A DNA stretch of 64,000 nucleotides from Chitinophagaceae bacterium 26-R-25 (lineage in GTDB: Bacteria > Bacteroidota > Bacteroidia > Chitinophagales > Chitinophagaceae), in the NCBI GenBank assembly GCA_029906195.1, contig JARWSJ010000003.1, positions 434,001-498,000 of the forward strand, given 5' to 3'. The notes beneath the pieces are model-generated. The model was not told the origin of the DNA and ran no database searches. It saw nothing but the letters and a program-made list of their open reading frames with translations. This document shows, piece after piece, positions 1 through 8,523 of the stretch. Positions within the stretch are counted from its first letter, which is position 1. Every line of letters starts with the position of its first letter. A program made the position numbers and the translations under genes.

Positions 1-13
1 TAAAAATTTAGAG

Positions 14-769
14 ATGAAATTGTTGGAAAACAAAGTAGTTATTGTAACCGGTGCTGCGAGAGGAATAGGTGAAGGTATCGCTTTAAAACTTGCAGAACAC
101 GGAGCAAATATTGCATTTACCTATGTGAGTGAAGGAAGCGCCCCCAAAGCCCAGGCCCTTGAAGAAAAACTTACTGCCCTGGGAGTAAAAGCGAAAGCTT
201 ACAGAAGCAATGCTGCTATTTTTAACGACTGCGAAACATTGGTTAACGATGTAGTAAAAGAATTTGGTGCTGTAGACGTATGCGTTAACAATGCCGGTAT
301 TTCAAAAGACAACTTATTGCTGCGCCTTACGGAAGAGCAATGGGATGAAACAATGGACGTGAACCTGAAAAGCATTTACAACATGACAAAGCAGGTTATT
401 CGCCCAATGATGAAAGCAAAAAGTGGCAGCATTATCAATATGAGTTCCATCGTGGGTGTTCGTGGAAACGCCGGCCAGTCAAGCTATTCGGCCAGCAAGG
501 CAGGCATCATTGGCTTCACAAAATCAATTGCACTTGAACTTGGGAGCCGCAATATCCGTTGCAATGCAATTGCACCCGGCTTTGTAGAAACAGACATGAC
601 CCACTACCTGAAAGACGGTGCTGGTGCTGACCAATATTTGAAAGATATTCCATTGAACCGCTTTGGTTCTACTGAAGAAATTGCAGACGTAACATTATTC
701 CTTGCCAGCAAAATGAGCAGCTACGTTACCGGACAGGTGATTAGCGTTTGCGGTGGCTTGAATATATAA
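14..769 (+). CDS. fabG: 3-oxoacyl-[acyl-carrier-protein] reductase (SDR family)
   Basis: Classical short-chain dehydrogenase/reductase of 251 residues, the usual FabG length. It reduces 3-oxoacyl-ACP to 3-hydroxyacyl-ACP with NADPH in cytoplasmic fatty-acid elongation. Visible signatures are the Rossmann TGAARGIG at residues 12-19, NNAG at 92-95, catalytic Ser144/145 and the YSASK motif with Tyr158 and Lys162, followed by the PG-x-V-x-T-DM segment typical of FabG. The start is the first ATG, 13 bases into the window, so upstream context is unseen. A strong hairpin terminator follows about 80 bases downstream, so it probably ends its transcript. Other SDR substrates cannot be excluded. Confidence 0.88.
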   Translation: MKLLENKVVIVTGAARGIGEGIALKLAEHGANIAFTYVSEGSAPKAQALEEKLTALGVKAKAYRSNAAIFNDCETLVNDVVKEFGAVDVCVNNAGISKDNLLLRLTEEQWDETMDVNLKSIYNMTKQVIRPMMKAKSGSIINMSSIVGVRGNAGQSSYSASKAGIIGFTKSIALELGSRNIRCNAIAPGFVETDMTHYLKDGAGADQYLKDIPLNRFGSTEEIADVTLFLASKMSSYVTGQVISVCGGLNI

Positions 770-770
770 G

Positions 771-987
771 TAATTAGGAATTAAGAATTCTTCGGGTGTT
801 ACAAACATCCTTGATGTGAGTTTCAAAAATGATGAAGAGATTAATGGACTTGAAAGGGTAGGCTTCGGCTTACCCTTTTTAATGAAGGTGTGGTCTGTTA
901 TTATTTTCTTTCAATCTCGAAGTTCATTTCAAGAATACCTGCAACACAGGAAGAATTCTTAATTCCTAATTCTTAATTCTTAATTTT
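771..987. repeat. Inverted iterated-word repeat, AATTAGGAATTAAGAATTC family
   Basis: The 303-base gap between fabG and the next gene holds a left arm right after the fabG stop (771-790, AATTAGGAATTAAGAATTC) and a longer complementary right arm at 951-987 built of TTAATTCC and TTAATTCT words, with the fabG terminator in between. Related arrays lie at 4099-4143, 15320-15353, 53408-53433 and 63028-63125. No gene is seen in the gap. Confidence 0.6.
853..880 (+). terminator. Rho-independent terminator after fabG
   Basis: An 11-bp stem (AAAGGGTAGGC / GCTTACCCTTT, one G-T pair) with a TTCG tetraloop runs straight into a T tract. It sits about 80 bases past the fabG stop. Seen directly. Confidence 0.8.
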
Positions 988-1072
988 TTGTGACAACGGT
1001 TAACACTCCTCTTGTTTTTCCTCAGCCCTTCGGAAATTAATCCGTTCTACTTTTCAGGTTCATTTAATCTAC

Positions 1073-1525
1073 ATGACCATAACACCAGGCGCTATTCTCA
1101 GCAAAAAAGTATTAACGTTTATACAGTCGCAAACAGTCATCACGCTTTGCGTTTGCGATAACAATGTTCCATACACGGCAATGTGTTATTATGTGTACCT
1201 CCCGGAGGAAAACATAATTGTCTTTAAGTCCAAGCAGGAAACCACTCACATGAATGTTGCCCTGAAAAACTCTTTGATAGCCGGCGCAGTGCGGCAGGAC
1301 AAATTGTTAAGCACAAACGTGGTAGGAGTGCAGCTTACAGGCATGTTGCTGGCTAGCAATAACAATAGCCTGCTGTCAATAGCCACACGAAAGTACTACA
1401 TGAAATATCCCTTTGCAGTAGCAGTAAGCGGCGACATCTGGATGATAAGACCAGACACAATAAAATACACTGAAAATAAGATGGGAATAATGGGTAAGGA
1501 AGAATATAGGCTAATAACTGAATAA
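1073..1525 (+). CDS. YhbP/UPF0306-like flavin split-barrel protein
   Basis: A 150-residue protein resembling the pyridoxamine-5'-phosphate-oxidase-like split barrel, closest by eye to E. coli YhbP (UPF0306). Shared features are the early V-x-T-x-C-V strand, the LxxxE-x-T-x-H segment, the GVQLTG strand and a C-terminal W-x-I-R-x-D-x-I-K-x-T-x-N block. A flavin or heme cofactor is possible but not shown by sequence, and no substrate is known to me. The last codons (Ile-Thr-Glu-stop) are formed by the first unit of an AACTGAAT repeat array, so the repeat has moved into or defined the gene end. Confidence 0.65.
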   Translation: MTITPGAILSKKVLTFIQSQTVITLCVCDNNVPYTAMCYYVYLPEENIIVFKSKQETTHMNVALKNSLIAGAVRQDKLLSTNVVGVQLTGMLLASNNNSLLSIATRKYYMKYPFAVAVSGDIWMIRPDTIKYTENKMGIMGKEEYRLITE

Positions 1526-1617
1526 CTGAATGACTGAATAACTGAGTGTGTCATTTTCGATTTTGCTTTACGACAGTCGATCACTCAGTTATTCAGTTAT
1601 TCAATTATTCAATCGTT
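1509..1617. repeat. Inverted array of 8-bp AACTGAAT words
   Basis: The left arm (1514-1550) is four tandem 8-mers, AACTGAAT, AACTGAAT, GACTGAAT, AACTGAGT. The right arm (1584-1612) is the reverse complement, ATTCAGTT / ATTCAATT units. The arms bridge two convergent genes, overlapping the stop of the + gene and reaching the stop of the - gene yceI. Confidence 0.75.
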
Positions 1618-1618
1618 C

Positions 1619-2152
1619 CTATCCCTCGACCAGTTGCACGTTTACAAACAACCTTACATCATCGCCCACTAAAAAACCACCAGTTTCTGTTGTGGCGTTC
1701 CATGTGAGATGGAAATCTTTTCTATTGATTTTTCCGGTTATTTCAAAGCCTGCTTTTGTAACCCCCCAAGGGTCTTTGGCAACACCGCCGAACTCTACTT
1801 TTAATTCTACAGGTTTGGTCACACCTCTGATAGTAAGATCGCCTTTCAATGTAAATTCATCATCGGAAACTTTGTGCAGCACGCCGTTTTTAAAATCGAT
1901 TGTCGGATATTTTTCTGTTGCAAAAAAGTCTTCAGATCGCAAGTGATTGTCTCTGTCAGCAGTATTGGTGTCAATGCTTTTTGCATCGATGCTAAAGCTC
2001 GTTTCCGCGCCGTCAAAGTCATCGCCATTTGAATGTACTTCACCATTGAAAACTTTAAAAGTTCCCGTAACAGTAGAAATAACCAGGTGCTTTACTTTGA
2101 ATTGCACTTCCGTGTGGGCCGGATCTATCTTCCATAATTTAGTGTTTGCCAT
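1619..2152 (-). CDS. YceI family lipocalin-like protein
   Basis: A 177-residue YceI domain protein, which folds as a lipid-binding beta barrel that can hold isoprenoid-type ligands. The N-terminal W-x-I-D-P-A-H-T-E-V-x-F-x-V-K-H motif, the central LRSEDFF-x-x-x-YP-x-I-x-F motif and the late GF-E-I-x-G-x-I-N-R-K-D-F motif cover the full family length. No signal peptide is visible, unlike periplasmic E. coli YceI, so this copy is probably cytoplasmic. It converges on the YhbP-like gene across an AACTGAAT repeat. Its ligand is unknown. Confidence 0.85.
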   Translation of the reverse strand: MANTKLWKIDPAHTEVQFKVKHLVISTVTGTFKVFNGEVHSNGDDFDGAETSFSIDAKSIDTNTADRDNHLRSEDFFATEKYPTIDFKNGVLHKVSDDEFTLKGDLTIRGVTKPVELKVEFGGVAKDPWGVTKAGFEITGKINRKDFHLTWNATTETGGFLVGDDVRLFVNVQLVEG

Positions 2153-2335
2153 AAAAGTTTATTTAAAACGTTGTGATAAATTATGTTCCATTAAATTTTC
2201 ATTCCACTTCACAGCTTTCACAAGTACGTAAGATTCAAGTAAATAGACAGAAAATGCCGATCGAAACCGGCATTTGGCTTATGATAAAAAAGAACAACAA
2301 TGTCATAACATGCAATTCGGAGAAAAGGTTCAGGA

Positions 2336-2463
2336 GGGAACGCAGATTATCATGATTTTCATGATTGGTGTTGATTTGATATTTGAGATTTGAAATTGAG
2401 GGATTCATCAAATTTCAAAAAGATCATGACAAATCATGAAAATCATGAAAATCTGCGTTCCGT
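2336..2463. repeat. Inverted repeat, AACGCAGATTNTCATGAT family
   Basis: Left arm GAACGCAGATTATCATGAT (2338 onward) and right arm ATCATGAAAATCTGCGTTCC (ending 2463) form a roughly 128-base imperfect palindrome that stops at the DUF1501 gene end. Inner TCATGAT words are iterated. Homologous copies are at 13694-13784, 27172-27287, 34311-34390 and a right arm at 56885-56933. Confidence 0.75.
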
Positions 2464-2466
2464 TTT

Positions 2467-3765
2467 CTAAGCGAGGAGTGGCAACGTATCGAAATTGTGC
2501 AACAGGATCGACGACAATGCATTCTGGTCCACACCCAACCAGTCCTTTAGAATGGAGGCATACAGACTTCTGAAATCGTACTGCATTGCAACGTTGTCGT
2601 TCACCGTTACATTGTCTGGAATGACCGCACTATGGCCGATTTGGCCGCCTTTTACTTTTTTGCCAAAAACAATTACCGGAGCTGCCACACCGTGATCTGT
2701 GCCGCCGCTGGCATTGGATTTTATTCTTCTGCCAAACTCAGAAAAGGTCATGCCCATCACACGATCATCAACGCCCATCAGTTTAAGGTCGTCCATAAAT
2801 GCCTCTATCGATTGCGACAAATTTTCCAACAATACTGCATGCTTTCCTTTTGATGTATCTGTGTTTACAGTTTGACCAGCGTGCGTGTCAAACCCGCCAA
2901 TATTTACCACATATACCTTCGTTTGCAAACCGCCACTGATAAGGCGTGCAACAATTTTCAGTTGTTCGCTTAAATTGTTTTTTCCCTTGTCCTCGTATTT
3001 TGCAGAAAGCGTTTTTGATTTCTTTGCGGCTTGTTTTATTACACCAGCATAGGCATCCGTTTTTTCGGAAAGCTGGCGCAAATAGGAAAGCTGATCCGCA
3101 ACCCGGTCGGTATTGAAATGATCGTCATTCTTGTCCTGATGATCTTCCAGCATTTTGTAAAAACTTTCCGGATTGCTGATGGCCATGCCCATTGGATAAG
3201 AGTGGCCCTGCAAAGCCGGTGAAACCACCGAACCTATTTGAATGGCAAACGGGTCGGGCATTTGCGGGTTTGGATAATGTTCCGGGTAGCCGGGATATTG
3301 CTGCTCAAGATACCTGCCCAGCCAGCCCGTTGTAATGTTGTCGCTTGAATCTTCTCCCGTTAACCAAATATCTGTTGCCTTGAAGTGAGAAAAATTTGGA
3401 GCCGGATAACTCACGCCTTGCACCAACGATATTTTGCCGTCATTATACAAATTTTGAATGCCGGTCATGGAAGGGTGCAACCCTGTGTTATCGTTGCCGG
3501 ACAAGCGAAGAATTTTATTTTCCTCAATTGCTATATTTTTCCTGGCATTAAAATACTGACTGTAATGGTCAACAGGAATTACCATATTCAAACCGTCATT
3601 ACCACCTGCGAGCTGGATCAATACCAAAACATTTCCTTCTGTGGATGAATTGTTGAACGCCTGTACCAGCGGACTCGCGGCGAATGCACGCAGATTGAAA
3701 CCACCGATAAAAACCGGGGCTACAATTGAAGGAACGGTATATTTAAAAAATGTTCTTCTTTTCAT
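2467..3765 (-). CDS. DUF1501 exported protein
   Basis: A 432-residue DUF1501 protein, a family related to the sulfatase/alkaline phosphatase fold whose function is not known to me. The N-terminus MKRRTFFKY followed by a hydrophobic run and AFAAS is a Tat-type signal. Downstream are LVLIQLAGGNDGLNMVIP, the L-H-P-S-M motif, and the GFDTHAGQ, SEFGRR and GTDHG motifs, typical of the family. It lies downstream of the DUF1800 gene on the same strand, the standard pairing in Bacteroidota and Planctomycetes, which suggests a joint exported function. A REP-like element separates them. Confidence 0.85.
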   Translation of the reverse strand: MKRRTFFKYTVPSIVAPVFIGGFNLRAFAASPLVQAFNNSSTEGNVLVLIQLAGGNDGLNMVIPVDHYSQYFNARKNIAIEENKILRLSGNDNTGLHPSMTGIQNLYNDGKISLVQGVSYPAPNFSHFKATDIWLTGEDSSDNITTGWLGRYLEQQYPGYPEHYPNPQMPDPFAIQIGSVVSPALQGHSYPMGMAISNPESFYKMLEDHQDKNDDHFNTDRVADQLSYLRQLSEKTDAYAGVIKQAAKKSKTLSAKYEDKGKNNLSEQLKIVARLISGGLQTKVYVVNIGGFDTHAGQTVNTDTSKGKHAVLLENLSQSIEAFMDDLKLMGVDDRVMGMTFSEFGRRIKSNASGGTDHGVAAPVIVFGKKVKGGQIGHSAVIPDNVTVNDNVAMQYDFRSLYASILKDWLGVDQNALSSILLHNFDTLPLLA

Positions 3766-3888
3766 TGGTTTTGTTTCATTTTATTTTGACCAGATGTAAT
3801 GCTAGCCTTTGTCACTATCGCAGAAGGAACACGATTTTTTAATTTCAATGTCGTTTACTTAAACTGTTTGAAAAAATGAAAGCATCTC

Positions 3889-3984
3889 GCTTGTCATCCC
3901 GAGGAACGAGGGATCTCAGTCTAACACTAACGAACAATATGCGTAAACAATCACCCAGATCCCTCCTTCGTCGGGATGACAAGC
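3889..3984. repeat. REP/MITE-like palindromic element, copy 1
   Basis: Arms GCTTGTCATCCCGAGGAACG and CTTCGTCGGGATGACAAGC flank GGGATCT...AGATCCC inner arms and a variable centre. The right side carries the extension GTCTTTCTTTCC seen, inverted, at copies 2 and 4. It lies in the 378-base gap between the DUF1800 and DUF1501 genes, whose remaining content is one AATTCCTAATTC array (4099-4143). Confidence 0.8.
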
Positions 3985-4098
3985 AGTCTTTCTTTCCTGG
4001 ACATCGCAACTAAGCAAATGAAAAGTTGCCTAATTAAACGCATCAAACATCCTTTTACACAGAAGCCACATAATGCTTAGTTTGCTCCTTATCACAGA

Positions 4099-4143
4099 AA
4101 GAATTCTTAATTCCTAATTCCTAATTCCTAATTCTTAATTCCT
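4099..4143. repeat. Tandem TTAATTCC/TAATTCCT array
   Basis: About five copies of an 8-9 base word (AATTCCT, AATTCTT) run up to the DUF1800 stop codon. It has the same word as the right arm at 951-987, but no opposing arm is seen close by. Confidence 0.6.
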
Positions 4144-5814
4144 CTAGCACAGTTGATATTCCGGCAGGTCCATCAAATATTTATAGAGTTGTTTCAGTTT
4201 TGTTTCAACTATTGTTTTGTTTTCGTCTGTTGGATTTTGAACATAGCTTGTCCAAATGTTTGTCCAGTAATGATCTGCCATGTCCTGCAAATTTGAAAGT
4301 AGGATAGACGTTTTAATAAACTGCTGCTGGTCGGTAGGAAGATCAGCGCCCAACAAATATTGCACAGAGCCTTGAATAAGCATGTCAGGATTTTCCGGTG
4401 ACGGCAATGATTTGGCAAAAGCAATCAAATCGACGCCAACAAAATCGCCGCCCGGTTTTGTTCTGTAACCAAACAAAGCCATTCTATCGCTGAATTGATT
4501 TCGCTTTGGCAACGTATCTGAATTCACCCAAAGCTTATAAAAAGCAGGACTTTCATAATATGCCTGCCAACCCGCAACATTCGGCGGATCGCCAATATTT
4601 TGCTGCATGTAGGCGCTGCGCAAAAGCATGAACTCGAAAGCATCGTAACGACTCAGATAATTTTGTGCTGAAGGAAAGGAAACATTGTACTCCCTGCACA
4701 AACCGGCAATGAACTCCACCGGACTTTTAATAATGGCACCGCGATTGGCCATGTCAAAGAAATGTTTGCTCGTGAGCAGTTTCTCAAGCACCGGTTTTAT
4801 TTCATAGTTATGCTTTCTGAACAGATCCGCCAATGGCGAAATGATACTCTTTTCTATAGCCGGGGTAATGTTGCTGTAAACAAAAAACACATACAGCTTC
4901 CTACAAATGAACTTTGCCACTTCGTGCTGGTCAAAGATCATGTTCAACAGGTCATCTAGTTCATTTTCCCCGTCTTTACCGCTTCTGCCTTTGATGATGG
5001 CGTTTCCATAAAATGCCGAAAACTGTTTATCCCCGTCATCATGCCTTTGCGGATCAAAAGCCGTATCCTGCATTAATGGCCTGATCTTGTAACCCGTAAG
5101 TACACGGGCCGCAGCCTTTACATCGCCTTCTGTATAATGCGATCCCGGTCCTTTGCCAATCGTGAAAAGTTCTTGCAGTTCCCGTCCGTAGTTTTCATCC
5201 GGCGCTTTCTTTGTGTTGGAGGCTCCATTGAGGTAGCGAAGCATTGCGGGGTCAATAGAGATGGCTTTCGTCATCTCTTTAAAATTGCCCAGTGCGTATT
5301 TGCGTAGTAATAAATTATGCTGGTAAATGAATTGCGGATGCCTGACTGTTGCTGTTTGCGTAGCGAAATGATTGTGCCAGAAAAGCACCATTTTCTCATG
5401 TATGCTGCGGTTTTGCGTTATCATTTGCATCATCCACCAGCTTTTGAAAGATCGTATGCGCCTTCCTGTTAGCATGCCGCCGTTGTTAGTGGCATTTACC
5501 CAGGTTTGTCCTGGCGGCACCTGTTCATCTGTTACTTTATCGTCGTTGTAATTATTTACGGGAGGAGCAGGATTAATCGAAGTCGTGTTGAGCAGCTCCG
5601 CCACTGCTTTTTTTGCAGAATGCTTTTTAAAATATTCCACTTCTGCCACAGGTGCGCCAAATTGCGTTCTGCGAAGCAAATGCCGCACAGCACTTTCATC
5701 CCATGGCTTTTTATAGGTTTCCAATCCGCTTTCAATATCTGGAAAGGAAACTTCCTGCCACTCAACTGGCTCCTTTTTGGACAAAAAATTTTTGAAAATA
5801 TCTCTTCTGGTCAT
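4144..5814 (-). CDS. DUF1800 domain protein
   Basis: A 556-residue DUF1800 family protein. Characteristic segments are HLLRRTQFGAP near residue 45, the W-W-x-x-x-M and KMVLFWHNHF block, YGRELQELFTIG, ARVLTGY, and the late PPNVAGW motif. These define the family, whose biochemical role is unknown to me. It is the first gene of a DUF1800-DUF1501 pair reading leftward. No convincing signal peptide is seen. An ATG start is supported by family length. An AACTGAAT array lies immediately upstream of the start codon. Confidence 0.82.
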   Translation of the reverse strand: MTRRDIFKNFLSKKEPVEWQEVSFPDIESGLETYKKPWDESAVRHLLRRTQFGAPVAEVEYFKKHSAKKAVAELLNTTSINPAPPVNNYNDDKVTDEQVPPGQTWVNATNNGGMLTGRRIRSFKSWWMMQMITQNRSIHEKMVLFWHNHFATQTATVRHPQFIYQHNLLLRKYALGNFKEMTKAISIDPAMLRYLNGASNTKKAPDENYGRELQELFTIGKGPGSHYTEGDVKAAARVLTGYKIRPLMQDTAFDPQRHDDGDKQFSAFYGNAIIKGRSGKDGENELDDLLNMIFDQHEVAKFICRKLYVFFVYSNITPAIEKSIISPLADLFRKHNYEIKPVLEKLLTSKHFFDMANRGAIIKSPVEFIAGLCREYNVSFPSAQNYLSRYDAFEFMLLRSAYMQQNIGDPPNVAGWQAYYESPAFYKLWVNSDTLPKRNQFSDRMALFGYRTKPGGDFVGVDLIAFAKSLPSPENPDMLIQGSVQYLLGADLPTDQQQFIKTSILLSNLQDMADHYWTNIWTSYVQNPTDENKTIVETKLKQLYKYLMDLPEYQLC

Positions 5815-5817
5815 AGG

Positions 5818-5868
5818 GGAATAACTGAATGACTGAATGACTGAATGACTGAATAACTGAATAACTCT
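5818..5868. repeat. One-sided AACTGAAT array
   Basis: Six tandem 8-mers of AACTGAAT / GACTGAAT lie just upstream of the DUF1800 start. No complementary arm is seen within a few hundred bases. Confidence 0.7.
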
Positions 5869-5986
5869 CCACTCTCACCTTCTTCGGCTAAGAAAGCTTT
5901 TGCAGCTTAAAGTTTAACGAAGGGAAAATTAATTTTTGGAGAAGCCTGAATTAAGCATTCAGCTTGAATGTTTTAGACTTTTTTCA

Positions 5987-6117
5987 CCACTAAGACCCGT
6001 CCGAACGGATTCATCCGGGCGGGCACTTGGAAAACACTGAGTTTCACTAAGGCGTTCCCGACAATCAAACAACCTTAGTGTGGCTTAATGTTTCCAAGTG
6101 GCTTAGTGGTTAAACTC
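5987..6117. repeat. Imperfect inverted repeat around CCACTAAG...CTTAGTGG
   Basis: The left side holds ACCACTAAG, CACTTGGAAAACACTGAG and CACTAAGG; the right side holds CCTTAGTGTGGCTTAATG, TTCCAAGTGGCTTAGTGG. It is split by a GTCCGAACGGATTCATCC insert like one at 34386-34425. It sits in the 645-base gap 5815-6459, which otherwise holds a further TTTTCAATTTTCAACTTTCC array (6140-6178) and the leader of the next gene. No ORF is seen. Confidence 0.6.
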
Positions 6118-6241
6118 TAAGATGCAAAGCATCTCTTCCTTCCATTTTCAATTTTCAACTTTCCATTTTCAATTTCTCAAAGAAGTCTTTTTTCTCAACT
6201 CTAATGTCCTTTCTAGAATCTATCCTGCCTACTACCGCATA

Positions 6242-6249
6242 TACCTTTG
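6242..6249 (+). promoter_or_regulatory. Possible -7 box (TACCTTTG) of the 6460 gene
   Basis: TACCTTTG matches the Bacteroidota TAnnTTTG -7 consensus. No good TTTG -33 box is seen at 19-21 bases. It would give a leader of about 200 bases, part of which (TTTTTAAACAACACCATTG near 6312) is repeated at 13490-13510. Confidence 0.35.
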
Positions 6250-6459
6250 CGCCCACAATTGTTGATGATAGTTATAACTACAAAGCGTTCTATTGAACGC
6301 TATCCGTACAATTTTTAAACAACACCATTGCATTTTAATCCTTCCCACCGGGATTCTTTATTATTTAAATAAAACAACAAGACCAGAGCACTTATCGGGC
6401 CCACAGCAACACCTTGCAAGCAGACATGTTGCTAAAACGGGCAAACACAAACACTTAGT

Positions 6460-8352
6460 ATGAAAAAAAATTTATTCACCAAATGCATAGCATTATTCGT
6501 TTTCGTGCCGCTGCTGCTCTTATGCGCTTCGCAGCTAAAGGCACAATCCGTTATTGATGCTAGTGGCAACTTCGGCAACTATGGAGACGGTCGCTTCAAT
6601 TTTGCCAGCGGAACAATACAGCTGGATATCTACGGCAGCTTTACCAACGATAATGGACCAGGGGGCAACTTTTATGTTGATGGGGATGTGAACGTGAAAA
6701 GCGGAGCCGTCCTTAACAACTTTAGTGGCAACCTTTACATTTATGGTGACCTCACAATCGATGCAGGCGCCACCCAATTTTTTAACAATGGCAACATTTA
6801 CGTGTATGGCAATATTGTAAACAATATGACCATGGCACTGAATGGTACAGGCCTTGGCACAGGAACTCTTCACCTCGCTGGTAGCGCCTCAGAAACATTA
6901 GGTACTACATCTGTACAAACAGTTAGCGGAAGCCAGCCATTTGTTACTTACAATCTTGAAATAAACAACACATCCGGCAAGTTAGCAGCTGGCGATGTGG
7001 TGCTGAACCAATCGATTTATGTAAACAACGTGGCCACCTTTACCAAAGGTATAGTGACCACACCGGGCGATACTTATCCGCTGGTGTTTAACACCGCTGC
7101 AAAAAGCCCAACTACACAAGCTACAGCAAGTCACGTAGTGGGAGTAGTGCGCACTTTTGCACCTACGGGAAGCTTCACTTTCCCTATAGGAGATGGCAAA
7201 CACTATCGTAAAATGGATGCGGCGATAACAGCCAACAGTGCCGGTCTCGATGCCAAATATATGGGTGCAGATGCAGGTAACGCGGCATTTACAGCCGGTG
7301 GTACTGGCTCTGGACTGCTACAGTCTTATTACAACCAGGAACATTGGTTAGCAAACGCTTTAGCTCCGGCATCTACCTCAGCATCATTTGTGCTGTATTA
7401 TGGACAAGATGCAGACGACGCTGCATACCCTGCAGTAGCACCAGCTATTAGCAACATAGCAAACGTTCGCGTGGCACATAAAACTGCTGGCGGATGGTGG
7501 AACGAAGGTAGTACTGCCACTGGCACTACAACAGCAGGTGCTGTAACCTCCAACACTATCACAGGTGCACAATGGGCAGCAACCGGTAACTGGAGCCCAC
7601 TCACCATTTCCACAACAAGTGGTACAATCGTCGTAAGCGCAAAAGTATTGCTGCAAGGCGCCGTAAGTGGTACATCAATGACCACTACATTGAACACATT
7701 GGGCGTAATACCAACCACACAACCATACAACAAAGCACCATGGAACTATGCAGGCACTGAAAGCGTGGCCAGCATACCAGCAGGTGTAACGGACTGGGTA
7801 TTGGTAGAGCTGCATGATAAAACAACGCCAGCTACGGTAATCGCCACAAGAGCTGCGTTTGTAAAAAGCGACGGAACAGTGGTAGATCTTGACGGCACTT
7901 CGCCGGTAAGTTTCCAGCAAGCTCCGGATAATTATTATGTAGCAATTCGCCACCGTAACCACTTGGGTATACGCACGGCAGCAACACAGGCACTTAGCAG
8001 CACTGCTACTTTGTATGACTTTACAAGCGGCCAGGCACAGGCTTATCAAAATGCAGGCAACACAGCCAATACAGCCATGAAAGATCTTGGCAATGGCAAG
8101 TTCGCAATGTGGGGCGGCGATGGTACAGGCAATGGTAAGGTTAGTTACAACGGCGTTAATAACGATGAATCATACTTGAGTTCGGGTGCGCTTGGTGGTG
8201 TGTTATCCACAGTATTGAGCCCGGTATATCATAATGCCGATTATAACATGAACGGTAAAGTAAGTTACAATGGCGTTGCCAATGATGAGAGTTTCTTGAG
8301 CTCAGGGGTGTTAGGTAGCGTACTTACCTTGATAATTAGCCAACATCTCTAA
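6460..8352 (+). CDS. Secreted beta-rich protein with two EF-hand/dockerin-like loops
   Basis: A 630-residue secreted protein. A signal peptide (MKKNLFTKCIALF..., cut near AQS at residue 29) is followed by glycine/asparagine-rich strands of the form G-D-L-T-I-D-A-G-A-T, suggesting a beta-helix start. A long Ala/Thr-rich adhesin-like middle follows. The C-terminus holds two near-identical calcium-loop modules, at about residues 554-570 and 594-609 (DYNMNGKVSYNGVAND). Similar modules end many Bacteroidota haemagglutinin-like proteins. No type IX sorting domain is seen. Adhesin or surface structural role is inferred; there is no catalytic motif. Confidence 0.6.
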   Translation: MKKNLFTKCIALFVFVPLLLLCASQLKAQSVIDASGNFGNYGDGRFNFASGTIQLDIYGSFTNDNGPGGNFYVDGDVNVKSGAVLNNFSGNLYIYGDLTIDAGATQFFNNGNIYVYGNIVNNMTMALNGTGLGTGTLHLAGSASETLGTTSVQTVSGSQPFVTYNLEINNTSGKLAAGDVVLNQSIYVNNVATFTKGIVTTPGDTYPLVFNTAAKSPTTQATASHVVGVVRTFAPTGSFTFPIGDGKHYRKMDAAITANSAGLDAKYMGADAGNAAFTAGGTGSGLLQSYYNQEHWLANALAPASTSASFVLYYGQDADDAAYPAVAPAISNIANVRVAHKTAGGWWNEGSTATGTTTAGAVTSNTITGAQWAATGNWSPLTISTTSGTIVVSAKVLLQGAVSGTSMTTTLNTLGVIPTTQPYNKAPWNYAGTESVASIPAGVTDWVLVELHDKTTPATVIATRAAFVKSDGTVVDLDGTSPVSFQQAPDNYYVAIRHRNHLGIRTAATQALSSTATLYDFTSGQAQAYQNAGNTANTAMKDLGNGKFAMWGGDGTGNGKVSYNGVNNDESYLSSGALGGVLSTVLSPVYHNADYNMNGKVSYNGVANDESFLSSGVLGSVLTLIISQHL

Positions 8353-8404
8353 AGAAAGAAATCAATGTCATTAGCTCAATAAAAGACAAAAACAAAAAAT
8401 ATGC

Positions 8405-8434
8405 AACCTGGCTGGCGTTATTGCCAGTCGGGTT
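8405..8434 (+). other. Strong intergenic hairpin without T tract
   Basis: AACCTGGCTGGC (8405-8416) pairs with GCCAGTCGGGTT (8423-8434), 12 bp including G-T pairs. It lies between two secreted-protein genes and could stabilise or attenuate the transcript. The missing T tract argues against a simple terminator. Confidence 0.5.
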
Positions 8435-8523
8435 AGCTAAAACTTCCAATGATTTTGTTGCTTTTATGTTCGTTAAGCAAAATGACCTTGTCAATAAAAT
8501 ACAATACAATATCAAATTATATT

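Noticed and set aside
1548-2355. Plus-strand reading frames over yceI
   Set aside because: They are shadows of yceI or read through the AACTGAAT repeat; no motif or signal supports them.
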